Shown here: piece by piece, positions 1 through 5,809 of the stretch
Layout of the letters: every line of letters begins with the position of its first letter
Numbering within the stretch: the first letter of the stretch is position 1
Source of the DNA: Candidatus Methanophagales archaeon ANME-1-THS
GTDB lineage: Archaea > Halobacteriota > Syntropharchaeia > Alkanophagales > Methanospirareceae
Direction: 5' to 3'
Assembly: GCA_004212135.1 (NCBI GenBank)
Contig: RXIE01000154.1
Coordinates: 1 to 8,245, forward strand
DNA length: 8,245 bases
The notes under the pieces: generated by a model
Told to the model about the DNA's origin: nothing
Databases searched by the model: none
Seen by the model: the letters and a program-made list of their open reading frames with translations, nothing else
Position numbers and translations under genes: made by a program

Positions 1-123
1 TCGGGCACGGAATCCGCGACAATGATTCTCCGGATAGACGATGTCATTGCAGCATCTGCGGAGAAGAAACCACCAACGCCTCCAGGAGGTCCTGGGGCGG
101 GGGAAATGGAAGAGGAATACTAA
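1..123 (+). CDS. Thermosome (group II chaperonin) subunit, C-terminal end only
   Basis: Frame 1 is open from the window edge to a TAA and encodes 40 residues. The segment ATMILRIDDVIAAS is the characteristic C-terminal strand and helix of archaeal thermosome subunits, the CCT-like cytosolic ATP-dependent folding chamber. It is followed by a flexible Pro/Gly/Glu tail (PPTPPGGPGAGEMEEEY) in place of the Gly-Met repeats many subunits carry. The ATP-binding parts lie upstream of the window, so the subunit type cannot be told. The next gene is dnaK on the same strand after a T-rich gap, so two chaperone systems are neighbours. Family identification rests on the conserved RIDD core and is secure despite the short length. 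Confidence 0.9.
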   Translation, partial: SGTESATMILRIDDVIAASAEKKPPTPPGGPGAGEMEEEY

Positions 124-124
124 C

Positions 125-165
125 CTCTTTTTTTCTTACCCTTTCCCTTCCTTTTTTATTTTTGA
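125..165 (+). terminator. T-rich transcription terminator after the thermosome gene
   Basis: Immediately after the TAA the plus strand has several runs of T (7, 3, 3, 6 and 5) separated by C, with no strong hairpin. Archaeal RNA polymerase commonly stops at such U-tracts, so this probably separates the thermosome transcript, at least partly, from dnaK. Confidence 0.55.
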
Positions 166-177
166 ACACATTACAGG

Positions 178-210
178 TCTTTTTATTCTAGCTGAGGAAT
201 AAGATAAGGA
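178..210 (+). promoter_or_regulatory. Possible dnaK promoter and weak ribosome binding site
   Basis: A TATA-like tract (TTTTTATT, about 179-187) lies roughly 35-40 bases before the dnaK start, and a weak Shine-Dalgarno AAGGA is at 206-210. This fits transcription starting around 207-212 with a short leader. The tract is embedded in T-rich DNA, so the assignment is tentative. No HrcA/CIRCE-type inverted repeat was seen. Confidence 0.3.
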
Positions 211-221
211 AATAGAGCGAA

Positions 222-2126
222 ATGGGAAGGATAATCGGTATTGATCTGGGAACAACGAACTCAGAAGCAGCCTTCGTGGATGAGAGTGGCGAGCCAAAGA
301 TAATACCGAGTGCGGAGGGCAGTGCCTACGGAGGAAAGATGTTTCCCTCTGTCGTCGCGTTTGCCAAGGATGGGCAACGGTTAGTAGGCGTGGCTGCGAA
401 GCGGCAGGCGGTGGTTAATCCAGAAGGAACGGTACGAGAAGTGAAGCGGAAGATGGGGACCTCAGAGAAGATCTTTGTCAAGACGATCAACAAGGAGTTC
501 ACCCCGCAAGAGATTTCCGCAATGATTTTGCAGAAGATCAAAACGGATGCAGAGGCGTATTTAGGTGAGAAGGTCGATGCAGCGGTCATTACCGTGCCTG
601 CGTATTTCGATGACAATCAACGGCAGGCGACCAAGGACGCAGGTGAGATCGCGGGCTTTGAGGTGAAACGGATCATAAATGAGCCGACGGCCGCGGCGAT
701 GGCGTATGGGCTCGGCAAGGAGGGAGAGTATAAAGTTGCCGTACTCGACTTTGGCGGTGGCACGTTTGATGTGACGATCATGGATATTGGAGAAGGCGTG
801 TTTGAGGTGCTTTCCACGAGCGGGGATACGCAGCTGGGTGGCACGGATATCGACACGGCGGTTATCGAGTGGCTGGTGAATGGATTCAAAGCAAAGGAGG
901 GGGTCGATTTGAGGAATGATCTCACGGCGATGCAACGAATACGAGACGAAGCAGAACGAGCGAAGATCGAACTCTCATCCTCGATCTCAACCACCATCAA
1001 TCTGCCGTTCATTGCGGTTTCGAAAGGCGAGCCGAAACATCTTGAGGAGACGCTTACGCGTGCGAAACTGGAGGAACTGGCTGAACCGACACTGAGAAGG
1101 CTCGAGCCACCGATACGCCAGGCACTGAGGGATGCCAAGCTCGCGCCTGAGGATATTGACAAGATCATACTCATCGGCGGACCCACGCGAATGCCGGTTG
1201 TGAGAGAGCGGTTTGAACGAATACTGGGTAAAAAGACGGAGGGTGGTGTTGACCCCATGCAATCCGTGGCACTCGGTGCGGCGATCCAGGCAGGCATTCT
1301 CACCGGACAGGTGAAGGAAGAGATCGTTCTCCTCGATGTGACCCCGCTTACACTCAGCGTGGAGACCCTGGGCGGTGTTGCAACCCCGTTGATCGAACGG
1401 AACACCACGATACCCACGAAGAAATCGCAGATATTCACCACTGCAGCCGACAGCCAGACGAGTGTGGAGATTCACATCACGCAGGGCGAACGCCCCATGG
1501 CTCTGGATAACACCTCCTTGGGACGATTCCATTTGGGTGGTATCCCACCGGCACCACGTGGGATCCCGCAGATCGAGGTGACCTTTGATATCGATGCGAA
1601 CGGAATTTTGAATGTCACGGCAAAGGATTTAGGAACGGGCAAAGAAGCATCGATCAGAATCACCGCGTCGACAAAACTGCCAAAAGAGGAGATCGACGAG
1701 ATGGTGAGGGAGGCGGAGAAGTATCGTGAAGAGGACCGGAAGCGGAAAGAGGAGGTGGAACTCAGGAACCAAGCTGATTCGCTCGTCTATACGACGGAGA
1801 AGACGATCAGTGAGCTGGGTGATAAGATAGCGAACGAGCAAAAGGAGAAGGTGGAGCGGGCGAAGGAGAGATTAAAAGAGGCACTCAAGGGGAAGGACGT
1901 GGCGAGGATAAAGACGGATATGGACGAGCTTACGAAGACGCTGCACGAGGTCTCGGCGGTCATCTATCAGGAAGCAGCACGGAAGACTGCGGCGGAAGAA
2001 GCGGGGAGAACGAAAGAGGCAGAAGCGGGAAAGACAGAAGAGAAGAAAGCCGAAGAGAAGAAGGAAGAGGGCGAGTACGTCGATGTCGAGTATGACATCA
2101 AGGATGAGGATAAGGAGGGGAAGTAA
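222..2126 (+). CDS. dnaK: Chaperone DnaK (Hsp70)
   Basis: ATP-dependent cytosolic Hsp70 that binds exposed hydrophobic segments and normally cycles with DnaJ and GrpE. The 634-residue protein is full length. The nucleotide-binding domain opens with IGIDLGTTNS (residues 5-14), continues with the INEPTAAAMAYG (152-163) and LDFGGGTFDV (175-184) signatures, and carries the third Hsp70 signature IILIGGPTRMPVV (315-327). The interdomain linker and start of the substrate-binding beta domain is LLDVTPLTLSVETLGG (370-385). A helical lid spans about 487-590, and the tail is Lys/Glu-rich, ending near EYVDVEYDIKDED. The N-terminal quadrant looks short, without the insert typical of Gram-negative DnaK, as in Gram-positive and archaeal forms. 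The ATG at 222 gives the expected start just before the first motif. Archaeal dnaK genes are held to derive from bacteria. No grpE or dnaJ lies within the window, which is unusual for this gene. Confidence 0.97.
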   Translation: MGRIIGIDLGTTNSEAAFVDESGEPKIIPSAEGSAYGGKMFPSVVAFAKDGQRLVGVAAKRQAVVNPEGTVREVKRKMGTSEKIFVKTINKEFTPQEISAMILQKIKTDAEAYLGEKVDAAVITVPAYFDDNQRQATKDAGEIAGFEVKRIINEPTAAAMAYGLGKEGEYKVAVLDFGGGTFDVTIMDIGEGVFEVLSTSGDTQLGGTDIDTAVIEWLVNGFKAKEGVDLRNDLTAMQRIRDEAERAKIELSSSISTTINLPFIAVSKGEPKHLEETLTRAKLEELAEPTLRRLEPPIRQALRDAKLAPEDIDKIILIGGPTRMPVVRERFERILGKKTEGGVDPMQSVALGAAIQAGILTGQVKEEIVLLDVTPLTLSVETLGGVATPLIERNTTIPTKKSQIFTTAADSQTSVEIHITQGERPMALDNTSLGRFHLGGIPPAPRGIPQIEVTFDIDANGILNVTAKDLGTGKEASIRITASTKLPKEEIDEMVREAEKYREEDRKRKEEVELRNQADSLVYTTEKTISELGDKIANEQKEKVERAKERLKEALKGKDVARIKTDMDELTKTLHEVSAVIYQEAARKTAAEEAGRTKEAEAGKTEEKKAEEKKEEGEYVDVEYDIKDEDKEGK

Positions 2127-2171
2127 ACGTTACGTTCTCTTCTCTTCATAGCTGAATAAAGAATGCTTTTT

Positions 2172-2221
2172 GAGCTCACAATAGCTCCAAACTTCGCTTT
2201 TAAAGAAAAGCACGGATTTTT
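2172..2221 (+). terminator. Candidate terminator downstream of dnaK
   Basis: A small stem-loop GAGCT/AGCTC (2172-2176 with 2183-2187) is followed by a perfect 6-bp stem GCTTTT-AAAG-AAAAGC (2196-2211) and then a five-T run (2217-2221). Hairpin plus U-run fits a 3' end for the dnaK transcript. The second stem is AT-rich and weak, so the T-run may matter more than the hairpin. Confidence 0.45.
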
Positions 2222-2265
2222 CGTTACTTTCTGGAAAAGAAAGGAAAGAGCGTGCGGATAATCTT

Positions 2266-2318
2266 GAGCATGGTGTCATGTAAGCACATGTTTCTACGTG
2301 CTCGTGAGGGTATAAAAT
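2266..2318 (+). promoter_or_regulatory. TATA-box promoter with upstream inverted repeat for the 88-residue protein
   Basis: TATAAAAT at 2311-2318 follows a purine-rich GTGAGGG. The distance to the ATG at 2334 is only 23 bases from the box's first base, so the mRNA would be leaderless or start slightly inside the frame. Just upstream is an interrupted inverted repeat AGCACATG-TTTC-TACGTGCT (2283-2302, one mismatch and one G-T pair). Three CATG tetramers also occur at 2269, 2277 and 2287. A repressor or activator site is possible but nothing identifies the protein. Confidence 0.45.
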
Positions 2319-2333
2319 CGGCTTGAATGTGGT

Positions 2334-2600
2334 ATGGAGAAGACAAAAGAGCAGAGAAGAAAGGAGCGAGAGATCATCGCCTCATATTACGATAAGCGAA
2401 TGAAAGAACTCCTTGATCCCCTGTATGACGACTTCCAGAAATGGAAGAAAGGGGAATTAAGTCATGATGAGCTCTGTGAGAGGATCCATGAAGTCCATAA
2501 GGAAAATCAGAAGGTGCATAGCCTATTCTGCCAGAATCGCGCGTTCCTGCTAAAACTAATTAAATGGGAGAAACAGAATGGGGTGGAGAACCGCGGCTAA
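2334..2600 (+). CDS. Small charged helical protein of unknown function
   Basis: An 88-residue cytoplasmic protein with no signal peptide or membrane segment. It is strongly charged, starting EKTKEQRRKEREII. The middle (residues 18-67) reads like a conserved small-protein family: YYDKRMKELLDPLYDDFQKW, then GELSHDELCERIHEVHKENQ. I believe similar proteins occur in anaerobic bacteria and archaea but know no characterised function. Two histidines in the HEVHKENQKVHS stretch and two cysteines (C48, C66) could bind metal, but no classical motif is formed. The start at 2334 fits the TATA box only if translation is leaderless. An in-frame ATG at 2400 would be better spaced from the promoter but lacks a Shine-Dalgarno and would remove a conserved-looking helix. 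It stands alone between dnaK and a decayed surface-protein fragment. Confidence 0.75.
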   Translation: MEKTKEQRRKEREIIASYYDKRMKELLDPLYDDFQKWKKGELSHDELCERIHEVHKENQKVHSLFCQNRAFLLKLIKWEKQNGVENRG

Positions 2601-2613
2601 AAATAACGAGAGA

Positions 2614-2640
2614 TCAAATTAATATGACAATGTCAAATTA
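2614..2640. repeat. Palindrome flanked by an 8-bp direct repeat
   Basis: TGACA-A-TGTCA (2625-2635) is a perfect 11-base palindrome. The octamer TCAAATTA occurs at 2614-2621 and again at 2633-2640, overlapping the palindrome's right edge. It lies just downstream of the 88-residue gene and just before the broken surface-protein fragment. It could be an old operator of the lost gene or a chance feature of AT-rich DNA. Confidence 0.35.
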
Positions 2641-2656
2641 GCACCAATTTTAACTG

Positions 2657-2910
2657 TTGCAGCAAGTTTGGATCGTGAGCGTAGGCGACTGGCATAACAT
2701 CACCTTCCACAAGACCGTTGTTCTATTGGCAAACAAAACATACAACTATACCATAATAAGAGGCTCATATCCACAGATAATTCATAAAACTTCGTTCAAT
2801 GCAACAGGGGCACAATTACATGCACGAACTTCTGGGATACTAACGGAGTCATTCATTACGATTGGATACTGCGATACGATTGGTTCTTTAATGGATGCAC
2901 TTCGTTTTAG
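2657..2910 (+). pseudogene. Fragment of a cell-surface protein, 5'-truncated and frameshifted
   Basis: Frame 2 encodes VGDWHNITFHKTVVLLANKT, then YNYTIIRGSYPQIIHKTSFNATG, which resembles a repeat found in secreted or S-layer-type proteins of methanogen relatives (family recalled, not searched). At the GGGG run (2807-2810) the recognisable continuation moves to frame 1: TITCTNFWDTNGVIHYDWI, with a TAG at 2908-2910. Adding one G restores a continuous reading across the junction. The original frame runs on, without similarity, to 2962. No ATG is available, because a TAA sits at 2651-2653 and only a TTG at 2657 could start it, and no signal peptide is present. So this is a piece from within a larger gene. 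No intact parent copy is visible in the window. Confidence 0.7.
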
Positions 2911-2985
2911 ATGTAAATGGAAGAAGGCACGAGGGATAGACGCTGTATATCTTAATGCATAAAGATATAGGATATAACAGTAAAG

Positions 2986-4728
2986 ATGAACATTCCAAAG
3001 CTGAGTGAAGAGGAAATTAAGGAGCGAGTTGGTGCTCAAAGCTTCGAGCGTGGCTATCGCTATTTCCGTGAAGGTGCCATACGTGATCCCTTGTGCCAGG
3101 GCATGACGCTCAAGGCATACTGTGAAGGCTCGCAACCCCAGCCTTATCGCGTTCGTGTTAGTTTCAGTCCGGATGGAATACAAGAGGCTCAATGCTCCTG
3201 CCCGGTAGGTAGTGGTGGGTACTGCAAGCACGTTGCCGCCTTGCTTCTCACCTGGCTCCGTCGTCCTGATGAATTCAGGGAAAGAGAAGAGCTGGATACC
3301 GCTTTGGAGAAGAGGAGTAAGGAAGAACTGATTGCCTTGATAAAGCAGATGCTGATTCGCCAGCCCGAACTGGAAATGCTGCTGGAAACGCCTTTACCCG
3401 CAAGTGGTAAGCGCATTACTCTGGTAGACCCGGAAGTTTACCGCCGTCAGGCAGCCACCGCCTTCCGCCATATCCGCTATGAGTGGGGCGTCGAGGCAGA
3501 CATCGCTGATGACTTAAGGGGCACCCTCGAGATCGGGGATGGCTTCCTGGAGCAGAAGGATTACGCCAATGCAGCCGCGGGCTATAAGGCAGTAGCCGAG
3601 GAGGTGCTCTCCCATTACGAGGAGTTTGAAGACGAGGGAGGGGAGCTGGGGGGCGTGGTGAACGATTGTGTTGAAGGTTTAGAACGGTGCTTAGCCGGTG
3701 CTGGTGATGACCCAGTAGTCCGGGAAGGAATTCTTCTTGCTCTTTTTGTGATACACCGCTCTGACGTGGACTTCGGTGGCGTTGGTCTGGGCGACGATGT
3801 ACCCGAGATCATCCTGGAACATGCGAGTCCCGAGGAAAGACGAACCATCTCCGGCTGGGTGCAAGAGGTTCTTCACCAGAAGAAGCTCAGTGATTGGGAG
3901 CGAGAAACCTACGGAGGTCTCTTACTGGATCTGGAGAAGGACCGACTGGATGATGAGAGTTTCTTGCGAATCTGTCGTGAGACTGGGCGTTTAGAAGAAC
4001 TGGAGGATCGTTTGCTGACCCTGAAGCGATTGGATGAAGCAGTAGTTGAGGCGAAGAAATCCAGCGATTACGAGCTGCTTCGGCTCGCCGATATTTTCGT
4101 GGCGCATGGAGAGGCTGAAATCGCCGAACGCATGATAGCCGAGCGAGCTAAAACCACAAGGGACTGGCGTATCCTGGAGTGGCTTAAAAAGCGCTATAAG
4201 GAGAGAGGAGAACTCTCAGAAGCACTAAGTATTACCCAGGAGCTATTTCAGATCCAACCTAACCTTTCTAACTATCAAGAGATACGCAGCCTGGCACAAC
4301 AAATCGGTCTCTGGAAGGAACTGCGTGAGCAACTACTGACCGAGCTCCATGACCGCTATGAGCTGCTCACCGAGATTTACTTAGATGAAGGAGAAATAGA
4401 CCTTGCACTGGAGGCGGTAAAGCGCACCCGTAGCGCACTTCTTCACGGTTTTTGGGGTGCTGATCTCAGGGTCAAAGTGGCGGAGGCTGCGGAGGAACCA
4501 CGTCCCAACGCTGCCATAGAGCTATACCGTCAACTGGTGGAAGGGCTAATTGATGCCCGTGGGAGGGGTAACTATCAGCAAGCATGCAGATACTTAACTC
4601 GTATGCATGATTTATTCCTGCATATCGGCAGGGGAGAAGAGTGGACGTATTACATCGCCGAGCTGCGTGAGCGTAATCGCAGCCTCCGTGCATTGAAAGA
4701 AGAACTATCCAAGGCAGGCTTACAGTAA
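2986..4728 (+). CDS. SWIM zinc-finger protein with helical-repeat C-terminus
   Basis: The 580-residue protein carries a SWIM zinc finger near its N-terminus. The pattern is C70-S-C72, seven residues, then C80-K-H82, in CSCPVGSGGYCKHVAALLL. The preceding segment (SFERGYRYFREGAI, residues 19-32) is typical of the lead-in to SWIM domains. SWIM fingers bind DNA or proteins, but the role of this stand-alone type is not established. From about residue 150 onward the protein is helical. TPR-like helix pairs are visible at about 181-206 (GDGFLEQKDYANAAAGYKAV), 394-425 and 458-482 (LTEIYLDEGEIDLALEAVKR), suggesting a protein-interaction scaffold. The ATG at 2986 begins directly before the conserved N-terminal region. 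No Shine-Dalgarno is evident, and A/T-rich DNA upstream could hold a promoter. It is flanked by unrelated genes and its base composition is richer in GC than the genes to its right. Confidence 0.85.
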   Translation: MNIPKLSEEEIKERVGAQSFERGYRYFREGAIRDPLCQGMTLKAYCEGSQPQPYRVRVSFSPDGIQEAQCSCPVGSGGYCKHVAALLLTWLRRPDEFREREELDTALEKRSKEELIALIKQMLIRQPELEMLLETPLPASGKRITLVDPEVYRRQAATAFRHIRYEWGVEADIADDLRGTLEIGDGFLEQKDYANAAAGYKAVAEEVLSHYEEFEDEGGELGGVVNDCVEGLERCLAGAGDDPVVREGILLALFVIHRSDVDFGGVGLGDDVPEIILEHASPEERRTISGWVQEVLHQKKLSDWERETYGGLLLDLEKDRLDDESFLRICRETGRLEELEDRLLTLKRLDEAVVEAKKSSDYELLRLADIFVAHGEAEIAERMIAERAKTTRDWRILEWLKKRYKERGELSEALSITQELFQIQPNLSNYQEIRSLAQQIGLWKELREQLLTELHDRYELLTEIYLDEGEIDLALEAVKRTRSALLHGFWGADLRVKVAEAAEEPRPNAAIELYRQLVEGLIDARGRGNYQQACRYLTRMHDLFLHIGRGEEWTYYIAELRERNRSLRALKEELSKAGLQ

Positions 4729-4785
4729 AGGGCGAGATTGAAATTCATACGATTGTTCAGACGACAAATCTAAACGTGCTATTTA

Positions 4786-4823
4786 TTTTATATGATGGGA
4801 TAGTATAAGTATATTCAAGGAGG
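4786..4823 (+). promoter_or_regulatory. Promoter and strong ribosome binding site of the aspartic protease gene
   Basis: A TATA-like TTTTATAT (4786-4793) is followed, at the distance expected for a start site near 4812-4816, by a perfect Shine-Dalgarno AAGGAGG (4817-4823). The latter ends eight bases before the ATG at 4832 and fixes that start codon. Confidence 0.5.
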
Positions 4824-4831
4824 GGGAAGGC

Positions 4832-5215
4832 ATGGGGTTAATTTATAAAGAAGTTGTTCTTAAAGGAGATAAAGGAGGAGGAAGATTTCATGCATTGTGG
4901 GATAACGGCTCTTCGGAGTCATTTATTCGAAGAGATTTGGCTGAGGAAGTGGGAACTATTTTAAAGCTGGATGTCCCGCGGGAATTTGAGATGGGAAAAG
5001 GCACGCTTTCGGTGGAGGAATCTACAGGTATCTTAAGTGTGCAAGTAGAAGGCTACAATTTATTCTGGCACTTCCTCGTTGTTCCAAATCTATCAGAGGA
5101 GCTAATAATAGGTGCTGATTTTCTCCAAAGATGGAAGATTAAGCTTGATCCTGAAAGTGAGAAGATAATCATTGATCCAAAAGCATTAAAATTAAAGCTT
5201 GTAACGTCTAAATGA
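4832..5215 (+). CDS. Retropepsin-like aspartic protease domain protein
   Basis: A single-domain 127-residue protein. The N-terminal part has a beta strand followed by FHALWDNGSSESFI (residues 19-32), which matches the catalytic flap-side motif D-T/S-G-A/S of clan AA retroviral-type aspartic proteases, with D24 as the presumed catalytic residue. The second hallmark is LIIGADFLQRWKIKLD (91-106), the hydrophobic-hydrophobic-G-x-D-x-L element. The size fits a single retropepsin fold that would act as a homodimer. There is no signal peptide, so it is expected in the cytoplasm. The residue after the catalytic Asp is Asn where Thr or Ser is usual, so activity is uncertain. Stand-alone proteins of this kind occur in archaea and bacteria without known substrates. 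The gene appears monocistronic, with its own promoter. Confidence 0.8.
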   Translation: MGLIYKEVVLKGDKGGGRFHALWDNGSSESFIRRDLAEEVGTILKLDVPREFEMGKGTLSVEESTGILSVQVEGYNLFWHFLVVPNLSEELIIGADFLQRWKIKLDPESEKIIIDPKALKLKLVTSK

Positions 5216-5222
5216 CTTGAGG

Positions 5223-5308
5223 TTATATATTCGTAAGGTGGAAGAGATAGGAGTGGAAGGGAAATGAGGTCGAAGAAGGTTTTGGTGGTTTTAATCGCTT
5301 TACGTTAA
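5223..5308 (+). pseudogene. Promoter, ribosome binding site and first codons of a lost secreted-protein gene
   Basis: A TATA-like TTATATAT (5223-5230), a Shine-Dalgarno AGGAG (5249-5253) and an ATG at 5264 are correctly spaced. The frame reads MRSKKVLVVLIALR and then stops (TAA, 5306-5308). The start is a typical signal-peptide n-region plus hydrophobic core that ends before any cleavage site or mature protein. It looks like the surviving 5' end of a secreted-protein gene whose body has been lost. A functional 14-residue leader peptide is a less likely alternative. Confidence 0.45.
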
Positions 5309-5556
5309 GGCAGACTCAAGCGATACATCACCTCGGGACCTTTCAGTGAATGTAACAACTCTCTGGATTATCGCTTCTGTTACCTTTTTTCAGTTCGCTA
5401 CCACACCTTCTCCTATTCGTCTTGTACGTTGCCAAAGCTCAGAGTGAGGTAGATTTCAATGCGAGAAGTTCCGGGTTCATATCAAGTCAGGACCTCAGGT
5501 TCGTACCTCAACTTCTTATACATTTTTATTGTAACCTTGCATAAGGATAAATAAGT
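5309..5556. other. Stretch with no recognisable gene, possible RNA structure
   Basis: No convincing frame was found on either strand. A weak 31-codon frame from 5459 (MREVPGSYQVRTSGSYLNFL...) and an interrupted frame on the same strand from about 5310 were noted but not recognised. Inverted repeats are present. ATCGCTT at 5294-5300 and TATCGCTT at 5369-5376 can each pair with AAGCGAT(A) at 5318-5325, giving two mutually exclusive stems. GTAACA (about 5352) pairs with TGTTAC (about 5378). AGAAGTT at 5464-5470 pairs with AACTTCT at 5510-5516, and inside it AGGT-TCGT-ACCT (5497-5508) forms a small hairpin. It may be a decayed gene body or an unrecognised RNA. Confidence 0.3.
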
Positions 5557-5760
5557 TTGATCTACTCTTGGAGATGGAAGTGGGTTAGAAGAAAGAACAT
5601 AAAGATCAATACAAAACGCGGAATTTTAGTGATTGGCGTTGCCATTTTAGTATTTTTGGCTTTCTCGGGAACAGCGTCTGCTGCCGATATCTATGTGCCG
5701 GATGATTACGCGAAGATCCAATGGGCGGTGGGTAATGCTTCGTCTGGAGATACTATCTGA
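5557..5760 (+). pseudogene. Truncated 5' end of a secreted beta-helix-type surface protein
   Basis: The frame encodes KWVRRKNIKINTKRG, then a signal peptide (ILVIGVAILVFLAFSGTASA) with a plausible A-x-A cleavage site. The mature start is ADIYVPDDYAKIQWAV, the opening typical of archaeal secreted parallel beta-helix (NosD-like) proteins. A TGA stops it 19 residues later. The start is also damaged: the DNA from 5577 matches the leader that begins ATG-AAG-TGG at 6325, but here the ATG at 5574 is followed by an extra G, so that ATG is out of frame. Only a TTG at 5557 is in frame. The rest of the beta-helix gene is missing, and the next gene follows within 50 bases. Confidence 0.7.
5577..5599 (+). 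repeat. 23-base exact direct repeat, first copy (second at 6327-6349)
   Basis: The same 23 bases, beginning GAAGTGGGTTAG and ending AAAGAACA, occur at 5577-5599 and 6327-6349. In the second copy they encode the leader start KWVRRKN behind an intact ATG. In the first they are out of frame with the preceding ATG by one base. The downstream sequences diverge at once, so one leader start is joined to two different hydrophobic cores. Confidence 0.85.
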
Positions 5761-5765
5761 AAAAG

Positions 5766-5773
5766 AAGGAGGT
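5766..5773 (+). promoter_or_regulatory. Shine-Dalgarno sequence not placed for the following gene
   Basis: AAGGAGG lies just after the stop of the truncated surface protein. The nearest ATG, about 12 bases on (near 5785), opens only a 19-codon frame (MPLNNNINHVLLY...). The ATG of the following larger gene at 5810 is about 37 bases away and has no ribosome binding site of its own. The site may be a leftover, or it may serve re-initiation. Positions could be off by one. Confidence 0.4.
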
Positions 5774-5809
5774 TTTTAATTCCTATGCCATTGAACAATA
5801 ACATAAACC

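Noticed and set aside
617..1441. Long open frame of 274 codons on the minus strand
   Set aside because: It lies entirely inside dnaK, is rich in Ser, Ile and Arg as expected of an antisense shadow, and shows no family motif.
2782..3231. 149-codon minus-strand frame spanning the surface fragment and SWIM gene start
   Set aside because: It crosses two better supported plus-strand features and has no recognisable motif, promoter or ribosome binding site.
3776..3994. 72-codon plus-strand frame inside the SWIM gene
   Set aside because: It is an alternative frame of the zinc-finger gene with no motif of its own.
5471..5516. tRNA-like segments (GGTTC-type T-loop sequences)
   Set aside because: No acceptor stem, anticodon arm or correctly spaced T arm can be formed around them.
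5557..5760. A functional 67-residue secreted protein from the TTG at 5557
   Set aside because: There is no ribosome binding site at the TTG, the matching leader at 6325 begins with an ATG that is out of frame here, and the protein stops right after the conserved mature start.
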